DNA from: an uncultured Coriobacteriaceae bacterium
Lineage (GTDB): Bacteria > Actinomycetota > Coriobacteriia > Coriobacteriales > Atopobiaceae
Length of the DNA: 64,000 nucleotides
NCBI GenBank assembly: GCA_902790135.1
Contig: CADAQM010000032.1
Span: forward strand, 1 to 64,000
Reading direction: 5' to 3'
Each line of letters starts with the position of its first letter. The first letter of the stretch is position 1. A model generated the notes under the pieces. The model made no database searches and was not told the origin of the DNA. It saw nothing but the letters and a program-made list of their open reading frames with translations. Of this stretch, positions 1-9,465 are shown piece by piece. Both the position numbers and the translations under genes were made by a program.

Positions 1-2
1 AC

Positions 3-65
3 GAGATGCGCATGGTCGCGATGGGCCACAACATCCGCAAGATGGCCTACGCGCTTGCGGTGTAG
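3..65 (+). CDS. C-terminal end of a transposase-like protein (partial)
   Basis: Only the last 20 codons are present; the reading frame enters from the left edge and stops at TAG 63-65. The tail contains MGHNIRKMAYALA, which resembles the HN(I/L)RKMA helix that closes many DDE transposases of the IS1182/IS5 kind. That is a memory-based resemblance over a very short stretch. A small hairpin follows at 141-160, where an element's right end would be expected. It could equally be the end of an unrelated helical protein. Confidence 0.35.
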   Translation, partial: EMRMVAMGHNIRKMAYALAV

Positions 66-140
66 GGCTTGTTCCGCCCCTTGCGCACAAACGATGGCCA
101 GCAGCCACAGCCGATTCTGTGATTGCGGGCCATCTGTTCA

Positions 141-160
141 GGGGCTTTTGATACAGCCCC
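141..160. other. Small hairpin between the transposase-like end and murI
   Basis: GGGGCT and AGCCCC form a 6-bp stem around TTTGATAC. It sits between two convergent genes and could terminate either, or be part of an IS end. There is no convincing T-run. Confidence 0.3.
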
Positions 161-170
161 ACTCGAGTTG

Positions 171-959
171 TTATACGGGTTGGTTGAAGAACCAGCGGTA
201 GAGGGCGAGCTGCTCGGGCGTGTCGATGCTCGAGGCAAGCGAGACCGTACCGTCATGGCCTTCGCGCAGAAGGTCGTTTTGCGTGAGAAGGCGCCTCAGC
301 TGGCGCGCCGTGCCCTCTCCCCCGTCAAAGAAGCGCACGTCGCCCAGCACCTGGGCAATCTGTGTGCGCACGAAGGGATAGTGCGTGCACCCCAAGACCA
401 CGCGGTCCACCTCGCCACGGTAGGCGCCCACAAGCCCCTCGAGCAAATCAATCAGGTCGGGCTCGTCGAGATGCCCCTGCTCGATGCGGTCGACCAGACC
501 GACGCACGCGACGGTCTCCAGCTCGGTGTTGGCAGCCCAGCGCTCTGCCAGCCGATGGAACTTCTCCAGCGCCAGGGTCACCTGCGTGGCCATGACCAGT
601 ACCTTCTTGCTGCCCGCGGCGAGCACCGCCGGCTTGAGCGCGGGCTCCACTCCCACAATCGGCACCTCGGGATAGCGCCTGCGCAGCGTGGCAGCCGCCG
701 CACTCGTGGCCGTATTGCAGGCGATGACCAGCGCCTTTGCGCCTTCGTCCAGCATGCGCTCGGTGATGTTCGCCGACAGCTCGTACACCTCGTCGGGCGT
801 CTTTGCGCCATAGGGTGCGTTGGCTGAGTCGCCGAAGTAGCGAAAGTCCTCGCCGGGAAGCGCGCGCACGAGATGCTGCAGCACGCTTATGCCGCCAGCG
901 CCAGAGTCAAAGACCCCAACGAAGCCCTCGCTGTCCGCCCTATTGGCTATGCGCGTCAT
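171..959 (-). CDS. murI: Glutamate racemase
   Basis: Interconverts L- and D-glutamate to supply D-Glu for peptidoglycan; cytoplasmic. The 262-aa product has the usual family length. The N-terminal VFDSGAGG substrate loop is near residues 16-23. The two catalytic cysteines sit in ACNTATS (Cys81) and GCTHYP (Cys191). I chose the ATG at 957-959 because GGGGAG lies about 8 nt upstream and the racemase homology begins just after it. An in-frame ATG 21 codons further out would add an unrelated tail. It converges on the transposase-like remnant and diverges from pth2. Function is clear from the motifs. Confidence 0.93.
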   Translation of the reverse strand: MTRIANRADSEGFVGVFDSGAGGISVLQHLVRALPGEDFRYFGDSANAPYGAKTPDEVYELSANITERMLDEGAKALVIACNTATSAAAATLRRRYPEVPIVGVEPALKPAVLAAGSKKVLVMATQVTLALEKFHRLAERWAANTELETVACVGLVDRIEQGHLDEPDLIDLLEGLVGAYRGEVDRVVLGCTHYPFVRTQIAQVLGDVRFFDGGEGTARQLRRLLTQNDLLREGHDGTVSLASSIDTPEQLALYRWFFNQPV

Positions 960-1099
960 CTCGCATGCTCCCCGCTCATCAACTCGTACCGCATCCATAG
1001 GGTAGCAGCAGGCGGGCTTCATCGCGAGACTCTCACACGCGAGCGGCCACGACGCAACCTGCTATGCTGGTATGACCGTCAACCGTCCAGGAGGAGAGC

Positions 1100-1540
1100 A
1101 TGGCCGTCTCGTCATACAAGGCAAAGCAGATGATCGTCATGAGGCGCGACCTCAAGATGCGCAAGGGAAAGATCGCCGCTCAGGCGGGTCATGCCTGCGT
1201 GGAGGCCGTGCTGATGGCGCTGGCACGCGAGGGCCGTCTCAACCAGGTGCGCGTCAACGAGGCCGGCACCTGGGTGTATCTGGACGACGACGGGACCGAG
1301 CGCACGGCGCTCTCCGACTGGTTTGACGCAGGTGTGGCCAAGGTCTGCGTGTACGTGGACTCGGAGGAGGAGCTGCTCGAGCTCGCCGCACGCGGTCGCG
1401 AAGAGGGCTTCGTCTGCGCTTTGGTGCATGATGCGGGACTCACCGAATTCCATGGCGAGACGACCATCACCTGCCTCGCCTTCGAGCCGCTGCGCGCCGA
1501 CCAGATTGACCCCATCACCGGGTCGTTGCCTCTGTACTAG
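1100..1540 (+). CDS. Peptidyl-tRNA hydrolase, Pth2 (archaeal/eukaryotic type)
   Basis: Releases peptides from peptidyl-tRNA dropped by the ribosome. The 146-aa protein carries the PTH2 signature near the N-terminus (IVMRRDLKMRKGKIAAQ, then GHA, residues about 12-32), with the conserved Lys/Gly-Lys and AQ..HA positions. A later region reads VHDAGLTEF. An AGGAGG site lies a few bases before ATG. Bacteria normally use the unrelated Pth1 fold, which is also present in this window at 13401-13979, so the cell appears to hold two non-homologous enzymes for one reaction. It stands alone, 100 bp before metF. Confidence 0.85.
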   Translation: MAVSSYKAKQMIVMRRDLKMRKGKIAAQAGHACVEAVLMALAREGRLNQVRVNEAGTWVYLDDDGTERTALSDWFDAGVAKVCVYVDSEEELLELAARGREEGFVCALVHDAGLTEFHGETTITCLAFEPLRADQIDPITGSLPLY

Positions 1541-1640
1541 GGTCAATGCCCGTCTTGGCACACGCGCAACAGCCTTTTTACCTGCACGAAGGCCATAAAG
1601 CAGCTAGCATTGGTCCAACGACGTTCTGAGGGGACCCACC

Positions 1641-2504
1641 ATGAAAATCAGCGACATCCTGGCACAGCGCCAGTCCTTCTCATTTGAGATCTTTCCGCCC
1701 AAGGGTGACATGTCCGTAGAGCAGGCCGAGGCCGTGGCCACGGAGCTCTGCAAGAACAACCCCGACTGGATCAGCGTGACCTTCTCCGCAGGTGGGTCGG
1801 GCAACTCCGAGCGCACCGCCGATATCGGACGGCGCATCGAGCGCGGGGTGGGCACCACGGCGCTCGCGCACCTCACATGCCTTGGATCCTCTCGCGCCGA
1901 CGTGGACGCCTATGTGCGGCGCCTGCAGTCCGCCGGCGTCGAGAACGTGCTGGCGCTGCGTGGCGACCGCGCGCCCGGGCGCGACGTGGTCGACTTCGCC
2001 TACGCCTCCGACCTCGTGCCCTACCTCAAGGAGTCTGGTCTGTGCGTGGGCGGCGCCTGCTATCCCGAAGGCCACGTGGAGTGCGATGACCTCGCGACAG
2101 ACCTCGACAACCTCAAGAGGAAGGTCGACGCGGGCGTTGACTTTCTGGTCACGCAGCTCTTCTTTGACAACGACGACTTCTACAAGTTCCGCGAGCTGTG
2201 CGACCGCAAGCGCATCAAGGTGCCCATCGTCTGCGGCATCATGCCGTTTACCAGCGTCAAGCAGCTGCAGCGCATGACCTTCAACTGCGGCGCCTCGATT
2301 CCGGCACGCGTGGTCAAGCGCCTCGTGGCGGCCGGCGACGACCCGATCGAGCAGACAAAGGCTGGCATCATCTACGCCCAGGAGCAGATCGTCGACCTGG
2401 CCAACAACGGCGTGGACGGTATCCACATCTACAGCATGAATAAGCCGGCGATCGGCCGCGCGATGCACGACGCCCTCGTGGGCTGCGGATACCTGCCCGC
2501 CTAA
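1641..2504 (+). CDS. metF: 5,10-methylenetetrahydrofolate reductase
   Basis: FAD-dependent reduction of 5,10-methylene-THF to 5-methyl-THF, the methyl donor for MetH. At 287 aa it matches the bacterial MetF TIM barrel. FSFEIFPPKG near residues 14-23 contains the catalytic Glu, and TQLFFDNDDF and CGIMPF are typical of the C-terminal half. A GGGGA ribosome site precedes ATG. It is the first gene of a tight operon: the reactivation-domain gene begins 4 bp after its stop and metH follows, so the supplier and user of methyl-THF are made together. Confidence 0.93.
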   Translation: MKISDILAQRQSFSFEIFPPKGDMSVEQAEAVATELCKNNPDWISVTFSAGGSGNSERTADIGRRIERGVGTTALAHLTCLGSSRADVDAYVRRLQSAGVENVLALRGDRAPGRDVVDFAYASDLVPYLKESGLCVGGACYPEGHVECDDLATDLDNLKRKVDAGVDFLVTQLFFDNDDFYKFRELCDRKRIKVPIVCGIMPFTSVKQLQRMTFNCGASIPARVVKRLVAAGDDPIEQTKAGIIYAQEQIVDLANNGVDGIHIYSMNKPAIGRAMHDALVGCGYLPA

Positions 2505-2508
2505 CGCC

Positions 2509-3222
2509 ATGACCCACGGACTGCGCATCGCACGCGAGGCGCTGTCAATCGACAGCGTGAGCCGCAGCGAGGTGCTGCGCTACCTGGGCTACCAGGGTCA
2601 GCCACTGTCACCCGAGCTTGACAGGCGCATCGACGACACCGTCGCCCGCTGCATTGCGATCGCCCAGCCGCGCATGAGCCTCGCGAGCTATGCCCTGCGT
2701 GAGATTGGCGAGCAGGGTGTCGCGCTCGAGAGCTGCACGCTACGCTTGACCGGACATGACATCGTGGAACACCTGGCCGATGCGTGCGAGGTGGTGCTCT
2801 TCGCCACGACCCTCGGCGTTGGCATCGACCGCGAGCTGCGCCGCCTCTCGCTGACCGACACCCTCGAGCAGGTGATCTTTGACGCTGCCGCAACGGCGCT
2901 CGTCGAGCGTGCGGCCGATGCGGCCGAGGCGCAGGCGCGGGCTTATGCCGCCGCGGCTGGGGCCTTCACCAGCTGGCGCTTCTCCCCCGGATACGGCGAC
3001 CTGCCGCTCGACGTGCAGGGAGACTTCCTGGCAGCGCTCGATGCCACGCGTCAGCTCGGCATCACGCTCACCCCCTCCAGTCTCATGGTGCCCACCAAGA
3101 GCGTGACCGCGCTCGTGGGCATCCACCCCACTGTCCAGCCAGGACTTGTATCATCTTGTTCCATCTGCTCTCTTTCCGACTTCTGCACCATCCGTCAAAC
3201 GGGAAGGACCTGCCGTGGATAG
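2509..3222 (+). CDS. Stand-alone methionine synthase reactivation domain protein
   Basis: The 237-aa protein resembles the C-terminal AdoMet-binding activation domain of cobalamin-dependent methionine synthase, which re-methylates oxidised cob(II)alamin. Recognisable pieces are RFSPGYGDLPLDVQ (about 159-172), the MVPTKSVTALVG stretch, and a terminal CSICSLSDFC cluster. The neighbouring metH product stops after its cobalamin module and lacks this domain, so the pair seems to be one enzyme split over two genes. It starts 4 bp after metF and overlaps metH by 8 nt, suggesting translational coupling. The family call is strong; action in trans on MetH is inferred. Confidence 0.85.
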   Translation: MTHGLRIAREALSIDSVSRSEVLRYLGYQGQPLSPELDRRIDDTVARCIAIAQPRMSLASYALREIGEQGVALESCTLRLTGHDIVEHLADACEVVLFATTLGVGIDRELRRLSLTDTLEQVIFDAAATALVERAADAAEAQARAYAAAAGAFTSWRFSPGYGDLPLDVQGDFLAALDATRQLGITLTPSSLMVPTKSVTALVGIHPTVQPGLVSSCSICSLSDFCTIRQTGRTCRG

Positions 3223-5821
3223 CATCTCCGTCGCAACCATCACGCCCTTTGGCCATCAGGCGCTGCGCACACCTCGCGTGCGCGACGAGCATCTCGCGCG
3301 CGTGCTCGCGGGCAAGGACTTCCTGCTGTTTGACGGCGCCATGGGCACGCAGCTGCAGGCCCGCGGTCTGGCGGCAGGCGAGATTCCCGAGCTCCTGTGC
3401 CTGACAAACCCGCAGGAGATCACCGAGATCCACGCCGCATACGTGGCAGCAGGCTCCGAGGTGGTCACCACCAACACCTTTGGCGCCAACCGCACCAAGC
3501 TGGCTGGCCACGCGACTGTCGACGAGATCTTCGCTGCGGCCATCGGCTGCGCCCGCGCGTCTGGCGCGCGCTACGTGGCGGCCGACATCGGACCGACTGG
3601 TGCGCTTCTGCAGCCCATGGGCACGCTCTCCTTCGACGATGCCTACGAGCTCTTTGCCGAGCAGGTGCGCGCAGCCGACGCAGCCGGAGCCGACCTCTTC
3701 ATCATCGAGACGATGGCTGACCTCGCCGAGGCAAAGGCCGCGCTGCTCGCCGCCAAGGAGAACTCCGACCTGCCCATCTTTGTCACGATGACCTTCGACG
3801 AGGACGGACGCACCTTCCTGGGGACCACGCCCGAGGTAGCCGCCGCAACCCTCTCCGCCCTCGGCGCTGACGTGGTGGGCATCAACTGCTCGCTCGGTCC
3901 TGCCGACGTGGCCCCGCTGGTCAAGCGCATGATGGCATGGGCTAGCTGTCCGGTGATGGCGCAGGCCAACGCGGGCCTGCCGCACGTGCACGACGGACAG
4001 ACGCTCTACTCCATCAAGCCCGGCGAGTACTGTGAGGCAGTCAAGGGGATGCTGGACTTTGGCGTCACGATCATCGGTGGCTGCTGCGGGACCTCGCCCG
4101 ACTTCATTGCGGGCGAGAAGGCCCTGCTTGTGGGACGCGAGGTCGCGGCGCGCCGCCTCAGCACCGACTTCGCGGTGACGAGCGCCCAGCAGCTGGTCAA
4201 CATCCCCGCTGGTCACGTGGGCGTCATCGGCGAGCGCATCAACCCCACGGGCAAGAAGCGCCTGAAGGAGGCGCTGCGCTCGGGCAACCACGACTATGTA
4301 ATGGGCGAGGCGATCAGCCAGACCGACGCCGGCGCCCAGATCCTGGACGTCAACGCCGGCCTGCCCGAAATCGACGAGCGCGCCACGCTGGTGCGTCTGA
4401 TCAGCGAGCTGCAAGGAGTGACCACGCTGCCGCTGCAGATAGACTCCTCCGACCCCGCCGCCATCGAGGCTGCCGTGCGCCTCTACCCCGGCAAGCCCAT
4501 TATCAACTCGACCAATGGCAAGCAGGAGGTACTCGACGCGGTGCTTCCCATTGCCAAGCACTACGGCTGCGCCATCGTGTGCCTCACCCTCGACGAGCAG
4601 GGCATTCCCGCTACGGCAGAAGGTCGTCTCGCCGTGGCGCGACGCATCGTGTCCGCCTGCGACGAGATCGGCATCCCCCGTCAGGACGTGGTCATCGACT
4701 GCCTGGCAATGGCCGTCTCCACCGACCAGTCCGCACCGCACGCCATCCTCGAGGCCATCCGCCTGGTGAAGCGCGAGCTATCTGGCGTGCGCTGCGTGCT
4801 CGGCGTGAGCAACATCAGCTTCGGGCTGCCCTTCCGCCCGCTGGTCAATGCGACCTTCCTGTCCGCGGCCTTTGCTGCCGGGCTCGACCTCGCCATCGTC
4901 AACCCCATGAACGAGCGTCTGATGGACGTGGTCAACTCGTGGCGCGTGCTGTCGGGTGAGGACGAGAGCGCGCAGGCATACGTCAGCGCCTACGCCGGAC
5001 GCAGCGACGCTCCCTCTGCGGCCACTGGTGCCCCAGCCTTTGACACCACCACCAGCGAGGGCATCGCAAAGACGCTGGGCTCGATGGCAGACACGCTTCA
5101 GCAGATCGCCTCACGCGTGGCTGGCGCACCACTGCAACAGACGGCTTCGCAGGACGCAAAGCCGCAGGTGTCGGCCCCAGACGGCAACACCCCTGAGGGC
5201 CAGATCCGCGACCTGGTGCTTGCGGGACGCAAGGGCCCCGTGCCCGACGCCGTACGACTCATCCTCGCCGACACCGACCCTGCACACGACTCGATGTACG
5301 TGATCAACGAGGTGCTCATTCCCGCACTCGACGAAGTCGGCGCCCGCTTTGAGAAGGGCACCTTCTTCCTGCCGCAGCTCATGGCCTCGGCCGAGGCGGC
5401 CAAGGCAGGCTTCACGGTGCTGCGCGAGAGCGCGTCGGCGAGCGACGTGCCCAGCAAGGGCAAGATCGCGCTGGCTACCGTCAAGGGCGACATCCACGAC
5501 ATCGGCAAGAACATCGTGCGCATGCTGCTAGAGAACTACGGTTACGACGTCATCGACCTGGGGCGCGACGTCGATCCGCAGGCCTTTACCGACGTGGTTG
5601 TCGAGCACCACATCGAGCTGGCAGGGCTTTCGGCCCTTATGACCACCACGGTGCCTGCCATGGCCGAGACCATCGAGCTGCTGCACGACCAGGCGCCCTG
5701 GTGCAAGGTCATTGTGGGCGGCGCGGTGCTCAACCCCGAGTATGCCGAGATGGTCGGCGCGGATTTCTACGCGAAGGATGCCAACGAGAGCGCCAGAATC
5801 GCCGCCGAGGTGCTGGGATAG
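3215..5821 (+). CDS. metH: Cobalamin-dependent methionine synthase (without activation domain)
   Basis: Transfers methyl from 5-methyl-THF to homocysteine through methylcobalamin. The 868-aa order is: homocysteine/zinc domain (about 20-300; ligands in GINCSLGP near Cys224 and GGCCGTSP near 290), pterin domain (about 325-590, opening GERINPTGKK), helical cap and cobalamin domain (about 650-868) with DIHDIGKNIV carrying the cobalt-ligand His. The full-length enzyme would continue about 300 residues further; that part is encoded by the upstream gene. The start is GTG 3215, with GGAAGGA 6 nt upstream. The longer ATG at 3146 has no such site and lies deep inside the upstream gene. Confidence 0.93.
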   Translation: MDSISVATITPFGHQALRTPRVRDEHLARVLAGKDFLLFDGAMGTQLQARGLAAGEIPELLCLTNPQEITEIHAAYVAAGSEVVTTNTFGANRTKLAGHATVDEIFAAAIGCARASGARYVAADIGPTGALLQPMGTLSFDDAYELFAEQVRAADAAGADLFIIETMADLAEAKAALLAAKENSDLPIFVTMTFDEDGRTFLGTTPEVAAATLSALGADVVGINCSLGPADVAPLVKRMMAWASCPVMAQANAGLPHVHDGQTLYSIKPGEYCEAVKGMLDFGVTIIGGCCGTSPDFIAGEKALLVGREVAARRLSTDFAVTSAQQLVNIPAGHVGVIGERINPTGKKRLKEALRSGNHDYVMGEAISQTDAGAQILDVNAGLPEIDERATLVRLISELQGVTTLPLQIDSSDPAAIEAAVRLYPGKPIINSTNGKQEVLDAVLPIAKHYGCAIVCLTLDEQGIPATAEGRLAVARRIVSACDEIGIPRQDVVIDCLAMAVSTDQSAPHAILEAIRLVKRELSGVRCVLGVSNISFGLPFRPLVNATFLSAAFAAGLDLAIVNPMNERLMDVVNSWRVLSGEDESAQAYVSAYAGRSDAPSAATGAPAFDTTTSEGIAKTLGSMADTLQQIASRVAGAPLQQTASQDAKPQVSAPDGNTPEGQIRDLVLAGRKGPVPDAVRLILADTDPAHDSMYVINEVLIPALDEVGARFEKGTFFLPQLMASAEAAKAGFTVLRESASASDVPSKGKIALATVKGDIHDIGKNIVRMLLENYGYDVIDLGRDVDPQAFTDVVVEHHIELAGLSALMTTTVPAMAETIELLHDQAPWCKVIVGGAVLNPEYAEMVGADFYAKDANESARIAAEVLG

Positions 5822-5827
5822 AAACCC

Positions 5828-5900
5828 GGGTACCTCAAACTCGATTGACAGGGAGCGTTTTCCCTGTTGATGTTTTCAGATTTCCGAGTTTGAGGTACCC
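5828..5900. repeat. Nested palindrome downstream of metH
   Basis: A perfect 16-bp inverted repeat (5828-5843 against 5885-5900) flanks 41 nt that contain a second hairpin, ACAGGGA/TCCCTGT (5848-5854 and 5861-5867). It lies just after the metH stop and before the barnase gene. It could be an intergenic terminator or a small mobile palindromic unit; no T-run follows the outer stem. Confidence 0.6.
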
Positions 5901-5991
5901 GCTCAAGTACACCCACCCCCAAGCCGTGTGCGCACGCCATATTCTGCAGATTTGAGCGCCGCTACCTTCGCTTTCATGGCAAACTAAGCTC

Positions 5992-6642
5992 ATGAACACG
6001 AGAAACAAAAACACCCAACTGGACTTCCGCACGCGCCTCATCGCGTTTCTGCTGGTGCTGGCCGTCGGCTTTGTGATGGGATGGGTCAACGGTCGCGATG
6101 ACACTGCTCAGACCAGCACATCGACCGGCATCGTGGCCCAGCATGCGCAAAGCGACGAGCAGTCACAGGACGCGCAGGCCGACCACGATGACCAGAACGC
6201 CGACGAGCAGGAAGCGACCAGCGAAGAGGGTGCGCGAGGCACCTCCGAGACCAGCTCCGACGCCGGCACCTCGACCGTCGCTCCCGCGCGCGGTCCCACG
6301 GTCGAGAAGGACGGCTGGTACACCTCCAAGGAGGAGGTCGCGCTCTACATCCACACCTACGGCCGCCTGCCGGGCAACTTCATCAGCAAGACCAAGGCAC
6401 GCAACCGCGGCTGGGACGCCTCTCTCGGCAACCTCAACGAGGTGTGTCCGGGCATGAGCATTGGCGGTAGCCGCTACTACAACGACGACGGACAGCTACC
6501 CGACAAGAAGGGTCGCCAGTGGACCGAGTGCGACATCAACTATTCCGGTGGCTTCCGTGGCGCCGAGCGCATCGTCTTCTCCAACGACGGGCTCGTCTTC
6601 TATACCGCAGACCACTACGAGACCTTTGAGCAGCTCTATTAG
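5992..6642 (+). CDS. Membrane-anchored or secreted barnase-type ribonuclease
   Basis: The 216-aa product has a short basic N-terminus, one hydrophobic segment (about 14-33), a long acidic Asp/Gln/Glu/Ser/Thr linker (about 36-105) and a C-terminal microbial ribonuclease domain. The domain matches Bacillus barnase closely: GRLPGNFISK, the SIGG loop, ECDINYSGGFRGAERI and ADHYETF. The three catalytic residues are all present: Glu179, Arg193 and His208. It should cleave RNA outside the membrane or after release. The next gene encodes a barstar-like inhibitor, as expected where such an RNase would be toxic to its maker. A role in competition is inferred. Whether the hydrophobic segment is cleaved cannot be told; no clear lipobox. 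Confidence 0.88.
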   Translation: MNTRNKNTQLDFRTRLIAFLLVLAVGFVMGWVNGRDDTAQTSTSTGIVAQHAQSDEQSQDAQADHDDQNADEQEATSEEGARGTSETSSDAGTSTVAPARGPTVEKDGWYTSKEEVALYIHTYGRLPGNFISKTKARNRGWDASLGNLNEVCPGMSIGGSRYYNDDGQLPDKKGRQWTECDINYSGGFRGAERIVFSNDGLVFYTADHYETFEQLY

Positions 6643-6662
6643 CTGCGGAAACGCGAGGGATC

Positions 6663-6983
6663 ATGAGCAATCGCGTACGCATGCGCGACGTCTACGAGGT
6701 GCCGATCGACGAGCGCGACCTGCTCGACATGAGCACCATCCACGACTACCTGCGCGTGACGCTGGGCTTCCCGGAGCACTACGGCAAGAACCTCTCAGCC
6801 CTCTACGACTGCCTGGGCGACATCAGCTCGCCCACGCGCCTTTACGTGATGCGCGATGCCACCATGAAGCCGTCTGACCAGTACGCAGTCGACATGGATC
6901 ACCTCTGCATGGTGCTGCTGCGCGCCGCGCGCGAGAACCCCTTCCTCTCCGTGTCCATCAACACCGTCCGCTGGCCCGACTGA
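6663..6983 (+). CDS. Barstar-family ribonuclease inhibitor
   Basis: This 106-aa acidic cytoplasmic protein begins 21 bp after the barnase gene. The barstar family is recognised by the central pattern LGFPEHYGKNLSALYDCLGD (about 37-56), the helix-loop that carries the acidic barnase-binding residues, followed by a hydrophobic strand (TRLYVMRD). Barstar plugs the RNase active site, so this is the likely immunity partner of the gene before it. I infer pairing from adjacency; binding cannot be judged from sequence. Confidence 0.82.
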   Translation: MSNRVRMRDVYEVPIDERDLLDMSTIHDYLRVTLGFPEHYGKNLSALYDCLGDISSPTRLYVMRDATMKPSDQYAVDMDHLCMVLLRAARENPFLSVSINTVRWPD

Positions 6984-6998
6984 CCAAGGGGGGCAGCC

Positions 6999-7220
6999 AT
7001 GGCGCAAAGCAAGCTCATCAAGGACACCACCCGCGAGGAGCGCATAAGGATCGTCGCCGAGGGCCTCGACTGGTGCGGAGACGCAAGCTGCGAGCAGTGC
7101 AGCGGCTGCAGCCTTGGCGTGGAGGCCGTCGAGAAGATGTACCAGCCCTACATCGACGGAATCCTCGAGCTGAGGGAAATCAACATGCTGCACGCCGCCA
7201 CGCGCTACACGCACGGATAA
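6999..7220 (+). CDS. Small Cys-rich conserved-looking protein, function unknown
   Basis: The 73-aa product is not one I recognise. After a charged helix (TTREERIRIVAEGLDW) it has CGDASCEQCSGCSLG (residues about 26-40), four cysteines spaced C-x4-C-x2-C-x2-C, and then a helical YQPYIDGILELREIN stretch. The spacing would suit a metal or Fe-S site or a redox pair. GGGGGG a few bases before ATG is a strong ribosome site. It begins 15 bp after barstar, so it is probably co-transcribed with the RNase pair; a functional link is unproven. Confidence 0.7.
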   Translation: MAQSKLIKDTTREERIRIVAEGLDWCGDASCEQCSGCSLGVEAVEKMYQPYIDGILELREINMLHAATRYTHG

Positions 7221-7306
7221 GGGCGGCCGCACACCGCACGCGGCACATCCAGCACATATCGCACCTCTATACTATGTAGGATTGTTCATTTCACATAGGA
7301 GGCACT

Positions 7307-8362
<1,056 letters not shown>

Positions 8363-8366
8363 TCCC

Positions 8367-9413
8367 ATGGCATATGACGGCGGCAAGGCGTTTGCCACAT
8401 ACCTTGCGCAACGCAGGCCCCAGATAGAGGACTTCCTGGCGCGGTTCACGCCGCGCCCAGAGGACAGCACCGTGCATGCAGCGGCCGATCTGGCTCGCTA
8501 CCTGTACGAACCCCTCGCACGCTTTACCGCAAGTGGTGGCAAGCGCACCCGCCCGGTGCTCTGCCTCCTCGGCGCCCAGGCGGCGGGGGCAGACCCCATC
8601 TGCGCGCTTTCCACGGCAGCTGCCGTGGAGTACTTCCAGAGCGCCGCGCTCATCCACGACGACATCGCCGACAAGAGCGAGCTTCGCCGCGGGGAGCCGT
8701 GCCTGCACGTCACCGAAGGCACGGGCGTGGCCATCAACGTGGGCGACCTCGCCCTGGTGACCATGTCGGCCGATCTCCTGGCAGACTCGTCGCTGGAGAA
8801 CGACACCTGCCTGCGCGTCCTCTGCGAGCTTGCCTACATGCAGCAGCGCACGCTCGAGGGCCAAGCCCTCGACCTGGGCTGGGTGCGCGACGGACGCTGG
8901 GACGTGACGGTCGACGACTACCTGTACATGGCCTCGCACAAGACGGCCTACTACTCTGCGGCAACGCCGCTCGCTTGCGGGGCCATCTGCGCAGGCGCTT
9001 CGGACGATCTGGTGGAGGCGCTGTTCTCGTTTGGTCTCGACGCCGGCTTGGCCTTCCAGCTGCAGGACGACCTGCTCAACCTGGTGGGCGACCCAGCCGA
9101 CCAGGGCAAGGACTACCGCAGCGACATCACCGAGGGCAAGCGCACCCTGCTCGCCGTGTGGGCGCTCACGCACCTGGAGGAGGACCAGCGTGCCGAGCTG
9201 CAAGGACTTCTGGAAAGCGGCACCACCGACGAGGTCGAGCTCGCGCGTGCCGTGGAGCTCATCGAGGCCTCGGGCGCGGTCGACTACGTGCGCTCGTACG
9301 CTCACGAGCTCGCGGACCGCGCCAAGGCGCATCTCGACGGAATCGAAATTGATGCCAAAGCGAGCACGGTGCTCGAATCTATGGCAGACTTCTTTGTGGA
9401 ACGTCTGGGATAA
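8367..9413 (+). CDS. Polyprenyl (all-trans) diphosphate synthase
   Basis: Condenses isopentenyl diphosphate onto an allylic primer to make a linear prenyl diphosphate. The 348-aa, all-helical protein has both aspartate-rich motifs: HDDIAD (Asp98/99/102) and QLQDDLLNLVGD (about 231-242), and the GGKRTRP primer-binding stretch near 58-64. Chain length cannot be set with confidence; it could make geranylgeranyl to octaprenyl products for quinones or lipids. It starts 4 bp after galE and is probably co-transcribed. Confidence 0.88.
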   Translation: MAYDGGKAFATYLAQRRPQIEDFLARFTPRPEDSTVHAAADLARYLYEPLARFTASGGKRTRPVLCLLGAQAAGADPICALSTAAAVEYFQSAALIHDDIADKSELRRGEPCLHVTEGTGVAINVGDLALVTMSADLLADSSLENDTCLRVLCELAYMQQRTLEGQALDLGWVRDGRWDVTVDDYLYMASHKTAYYSAATPLACGAICAGASDDLVEALFSFGLDAGLAFQLQDDLLNLVGDPADQGKDYRSDITEGKRTLLAVWALTHLEEDQRAELQGLLESGTTDEVELARAVELIEASGAVDYVRSYAHELADRAKAHLDGIEIDAKASTVLESMADFFVERLG

Positions 9414-9465
9414 CCGGACGCAACGGTAAGGCAGGGCGCTGGGAAGGCCGCCCTTGGGGAGGGAC

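Noticed and set aside
3083-4741. A 552-codon reverse open frame opposite metH
   Set aside because: metH on the forward strand has full motif support; the reverse product is compositionally odd and has no motif.
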